45,511 nucleotides of DNA from Planctomycetaceae bacterium. Lineage in GTDB: Bacteria > Planctomycetota > Phycisphaerae > UBA1845 > UTPLA1. The notes under the pieces are model-generated. The model had not been told where the DNA came from and did not search any database. It saw nothing but the letters and a program-made list of their open reading frames with translations. Both the position numbers and the translations under genes were made by a program. The stretch is taken from positions 1-45,511 of the forward strand of contig WYBU01000107.1 of NCBI GenBank assembly GCA_011525745.1. Direction: 5' to 3'. How positions within the stretch are numbered: position 1 is the first letter of the stretch; every line of letters starts with the position of its first letter. Positions 43,932 to 45,511 of this stretch are shown in pieces.

Positions 43932-44195
43932 TGGCGTGCCCGCAACACGGTCCGATCGAGAATGCACAGGAATACCGATGGAGGAGTCATTGCAGACCAG
44001 AAACGGAAAGCGACACGGTCGTTTCATCTGCGCGCAAACAGCGCGTCGCCAGCGCATGACCCCTGCTGATACCTTTCGACCCTTCGCTTGAGCGTGGTGG
44101 CGTATGACCGATGGGTATCACTGACAACTGAGAACTGACAACTTCATCAGGCTGACGGCCGACGGCTGACGGCTTCTACAACAGGTATCCCAACA
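43932..44195. other. Gap before nuoC with short tandem motifs
   Basis: 264 nt, no gene recognised. ACTGACAACTGAGAACTGAC (44125-44144) and GCTGACGGCCGACGGCTGAC (44152-44171) are the same two motif types as after hypB (11866-11957), in the same order; here they sit just upstream of nuoC. Confidence 0.6.
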
Positions 44196-44759
44196 ATGTC
44201 CCCCGAAGAAATCGCTTCAACCTTGAAAACCGAATTCCCCGACGCCGTCGCCGAAATCAACGTCGCCGGCGCACATCCCCACGTTGTCGTCTCGGCCGAG
44301 GCCTGGCCGCGCGTGGCCCGCTTCCTCCGCGACGACCGCCGCATGGGCTTCGACTGGCTGCGCTGCATTTCCGGCGTCGATCTGCTCGAGCAGGACCAGC
44401 TTGCGGCCGTGTTTGATCTGCACGCCACCGAACCGCCGCGCGACCGGCTGGGCCTCTGGCGCGAGCGCCACGAGTTCGCCGTCATCGTTAAGGTCCCGCG
44501 CAACAACCCGCACGTTCCCAGCGTCGCCGACGTCTGGCCGGCCGCCGACTGGCACGAGCGCGAGGCCTACGACCTGATGGGCATCGTCTTCGACAATCAC
44601 CCCGATTCGGTCGAAGGCCCCGACGGCCCCCACCCGCGCCGCATCCTCTGCCCCGACGACTGGGAAGGCCACGCCCTGCGCAAGGACTACGAATTCCCGC
44701 TCGAATACCACGGCATCCCCTGCGTCACCGAATACGGCCAGGTCCGCCCGACGCACTGA
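44196..44759 (+). CDS. nuoC: NADH-quinone oxidoreductase subunit C
   Basis: 187 residues, the 30-kDa subunit of the peripheral arm. The signature [17 protein letters not shown] is followed by [20 protein letters not shown]. It is not fused to NuoD. In almost all operons nuoD comes next; here the next gene is on the other strand, so nuoD must be elsewhere in the genome. Confidence 0.95.
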   Translation: MSPEEIASTLKTEFPDAVAEINVAGAHPHVVVSAEAWPRVARFLRDDRRMGFDWLRCISGVDLLEQDQLAAVFDLHATEPPRDRLGLWRERHEFAVIVKVPRNNPHVPSVADVWPAADWHEREAYDLMGIVFDNHPDSVEGPDGPHPRRILCPDDWEGHALRKDYEFPLEYHGIPCVTEYGQVRPTH

Positions 44760-44860
44760 CGCAGCCGCAGCAACCGAACCGCGACCGTGAACGCGACCAA
44801 GGCGGAAGCGCGAAGGGAGCGTCGGAGAACGCACCGAACCGAGCGCCACAAGAGCGGTGC

Positions 44861-45343
44861 TCAATCAATCGCTTCGTTGTCGTACGCCATCTTGAGCAAC
44901 CGCATTATCAACTCGCGACGTGCCGAGATGTCGGCCTTTGCGAGTCGAATTCGATAACGCCCCCACCTCTTGTCATAGTCCATGAGGTCCAATCCCGCGG
45001 CTTCCATCTGCTGCTTTAGATCGTTCTCCTCCCGCAATCGTATTTCCATATTGAGTTGATTCTTCTTGGGACGAAATATCACAAAGTTGTTGGGTTGGCC
45101 ATCCTTGGCCAGCCCGATGTAGAACTTGTTGTATTTGAACTCGAGCGAGCTATCAAGCGATCGAACCAATTCGAGTAGTTCGTCGGCCATCGCGACCGTC
45201 TGTTTTGTTCCCCGCTGCTCCCAATATGTGCGGTCCGTAACTGCCTGAACCTCTTCATCCTCCTCTACGAGGCCCCGTGACAGTTCATCCAAGACCGTGG
45301 TGAACACGAGCGCGATCTGCTCGTGAATCTTCAACGCGCTCAT
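44861..45343 (-). CDS. DUF5655-like protein
   Basis: 160 residues, no membrane segment. The second half (about 55-160) has the layout of DUF5655, once labelled 'predicted transport protein': EFKYNKFYIGLAKDGQPNNF, then FRPKKNQLNMEIRL, a KRWGRYRIRL turn and a final helix with LLKMAYDNEA. This domain also ends some restriction- or nuclease-associated proteins. The first 50 residues are helical and not recognised. It lies 41 nt from the right inverted-repeat arm and has lower GC than its neighbours, which hints at acquisition. Confidence 0.6.
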   Translation of the reverse strand: MSALKIHEQIALVFTTVLDELSRGLVEEDEEVQAVTDRTYWEQRGTKQTVAMADELLELVRSLDSSLEFKYNKFYIGLAKDGQPNNFVIFRPKKNQLNMEIRLREENDLKQQMEAAGLDLMDYDKRWGRYRIRLAKADISARRELIMRLLKMAYDNEAID

Positions 45344-45384
45344 CTGAATCGCGATCAGGGGGATCGTCCCGTTGAAAAGACCGA

Positions 45385-45511
45385 TTGAAATGTTTCACTC
45401 AAAGTGAGACAACCCGCCGTTCAGAATAAGGTACGGTTCCGCTGACCGGGTAGGGCAGCAGGCGTTGTCGCAGTTTGAGATTCTCCTGCTTGCGCAGTTC
45501 CCTGGCCGTTT
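45385..45511. repeat. Right arm of exact 127-bp terminal inverted repeat
   Basis: The exact reverse complement of 1-127, with the flanking base differing at 45384. The same 36-codon open tail of an unidentified gene is present on the minus strand at 45399-45509. Confidence 0.95.

Noticed and set aside
43783..44091. 102-residue plus-strand frame after the putative antitoxin
   Set aside because: It overlaps the antitoxin in another frame for half its length and has no recognisable motif.

Overview
The window reads as a contig from a GC-rich member of the Planctomycetota, probably Phycisphaerae-like. The lineage evidence is an adjacent DUF1549/DUF1553 and DUF1501 pair, a secreted peptidase ending in the dockerin-like 'GDMNCDG...' tail common in that phylum, and many short palindromic repeats between genes. 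No rRNA, tRNA, CRISPR array or complete insertion sequence was seen. Both ends carry the same 127-bp sequence in opposite orientation, so the window is bounded by one repeat.

Layout. 0.4-10 kb: housekeeping genes (DUF6653 membrane protein, Cys/Met-metabolism PLP enzyme, SGNH hydrolase with a small membrane partner, rocD, pckA, and divergently rplM-rpsI). 10.2-11.8 kb: plsY and a divergent polysaccharide deacetylase. 12-33 kb: almost entirely minus strand, a full [NiFe]-hydrogenase locus. Read 5' to 3' it runs: CBS-domain protein, hypF, hypC-hypD-hypE, a receiver-only response regulator, hydB (beta), an interruption (plus-strand M14 peptidase, fumC, pncA and a PorG/GltD/ferredoxin fusion), then hydG (gamma), small subunit (delta), large subunit (alpha), maturation protease, hypA, hypB. 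The alpha-beta-gamma-delta set is that of a cytosolic bidirectional NAD(P)-linked group 3b hydrogenase (sulfhydrogenase type), with every Hyp factor for the NiFe(CN)2CO site encoded nearby. 34.9-40 kb: the DUF1501/DUF1549 pair and a B12-binding radical SAM protein. 40.7-44.8 kb: nuoI-nuoA-nuoB-nuoC of complex I, broken up by a Uma2-like fragment and a PIN-domain toxin/partner pair. The right end holds a DUF5655-like protein.

The genes suggest a metabolism in which H2 and NAD(P)H exchange electrons through the group 3b enzyme. The PorG/GltD/ferredoxin fusion may link ferredoxin or 2-oxoacid oxidation to the pyridine nucleotide pool. PEP carboxykinase and fumarase sit in central carbon metabolism, and complex I consumes NADH or reduced ferredoxin.

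The most unusual non-gene content is the repeat landscape. At least six short G/C-rich hairpin families occur singly, in 30-bp tandem arrays (18, 8 and 11 units) and in one higher-order array. Separately, a composite element built from short 7-9 nt tandem motifs in a fixed order recurs next to the stop codons of minus-strand genes, including inside the hydrogenase operon. One hairpin/dispersed repeat family has apparently become part of the hypC reading frame.
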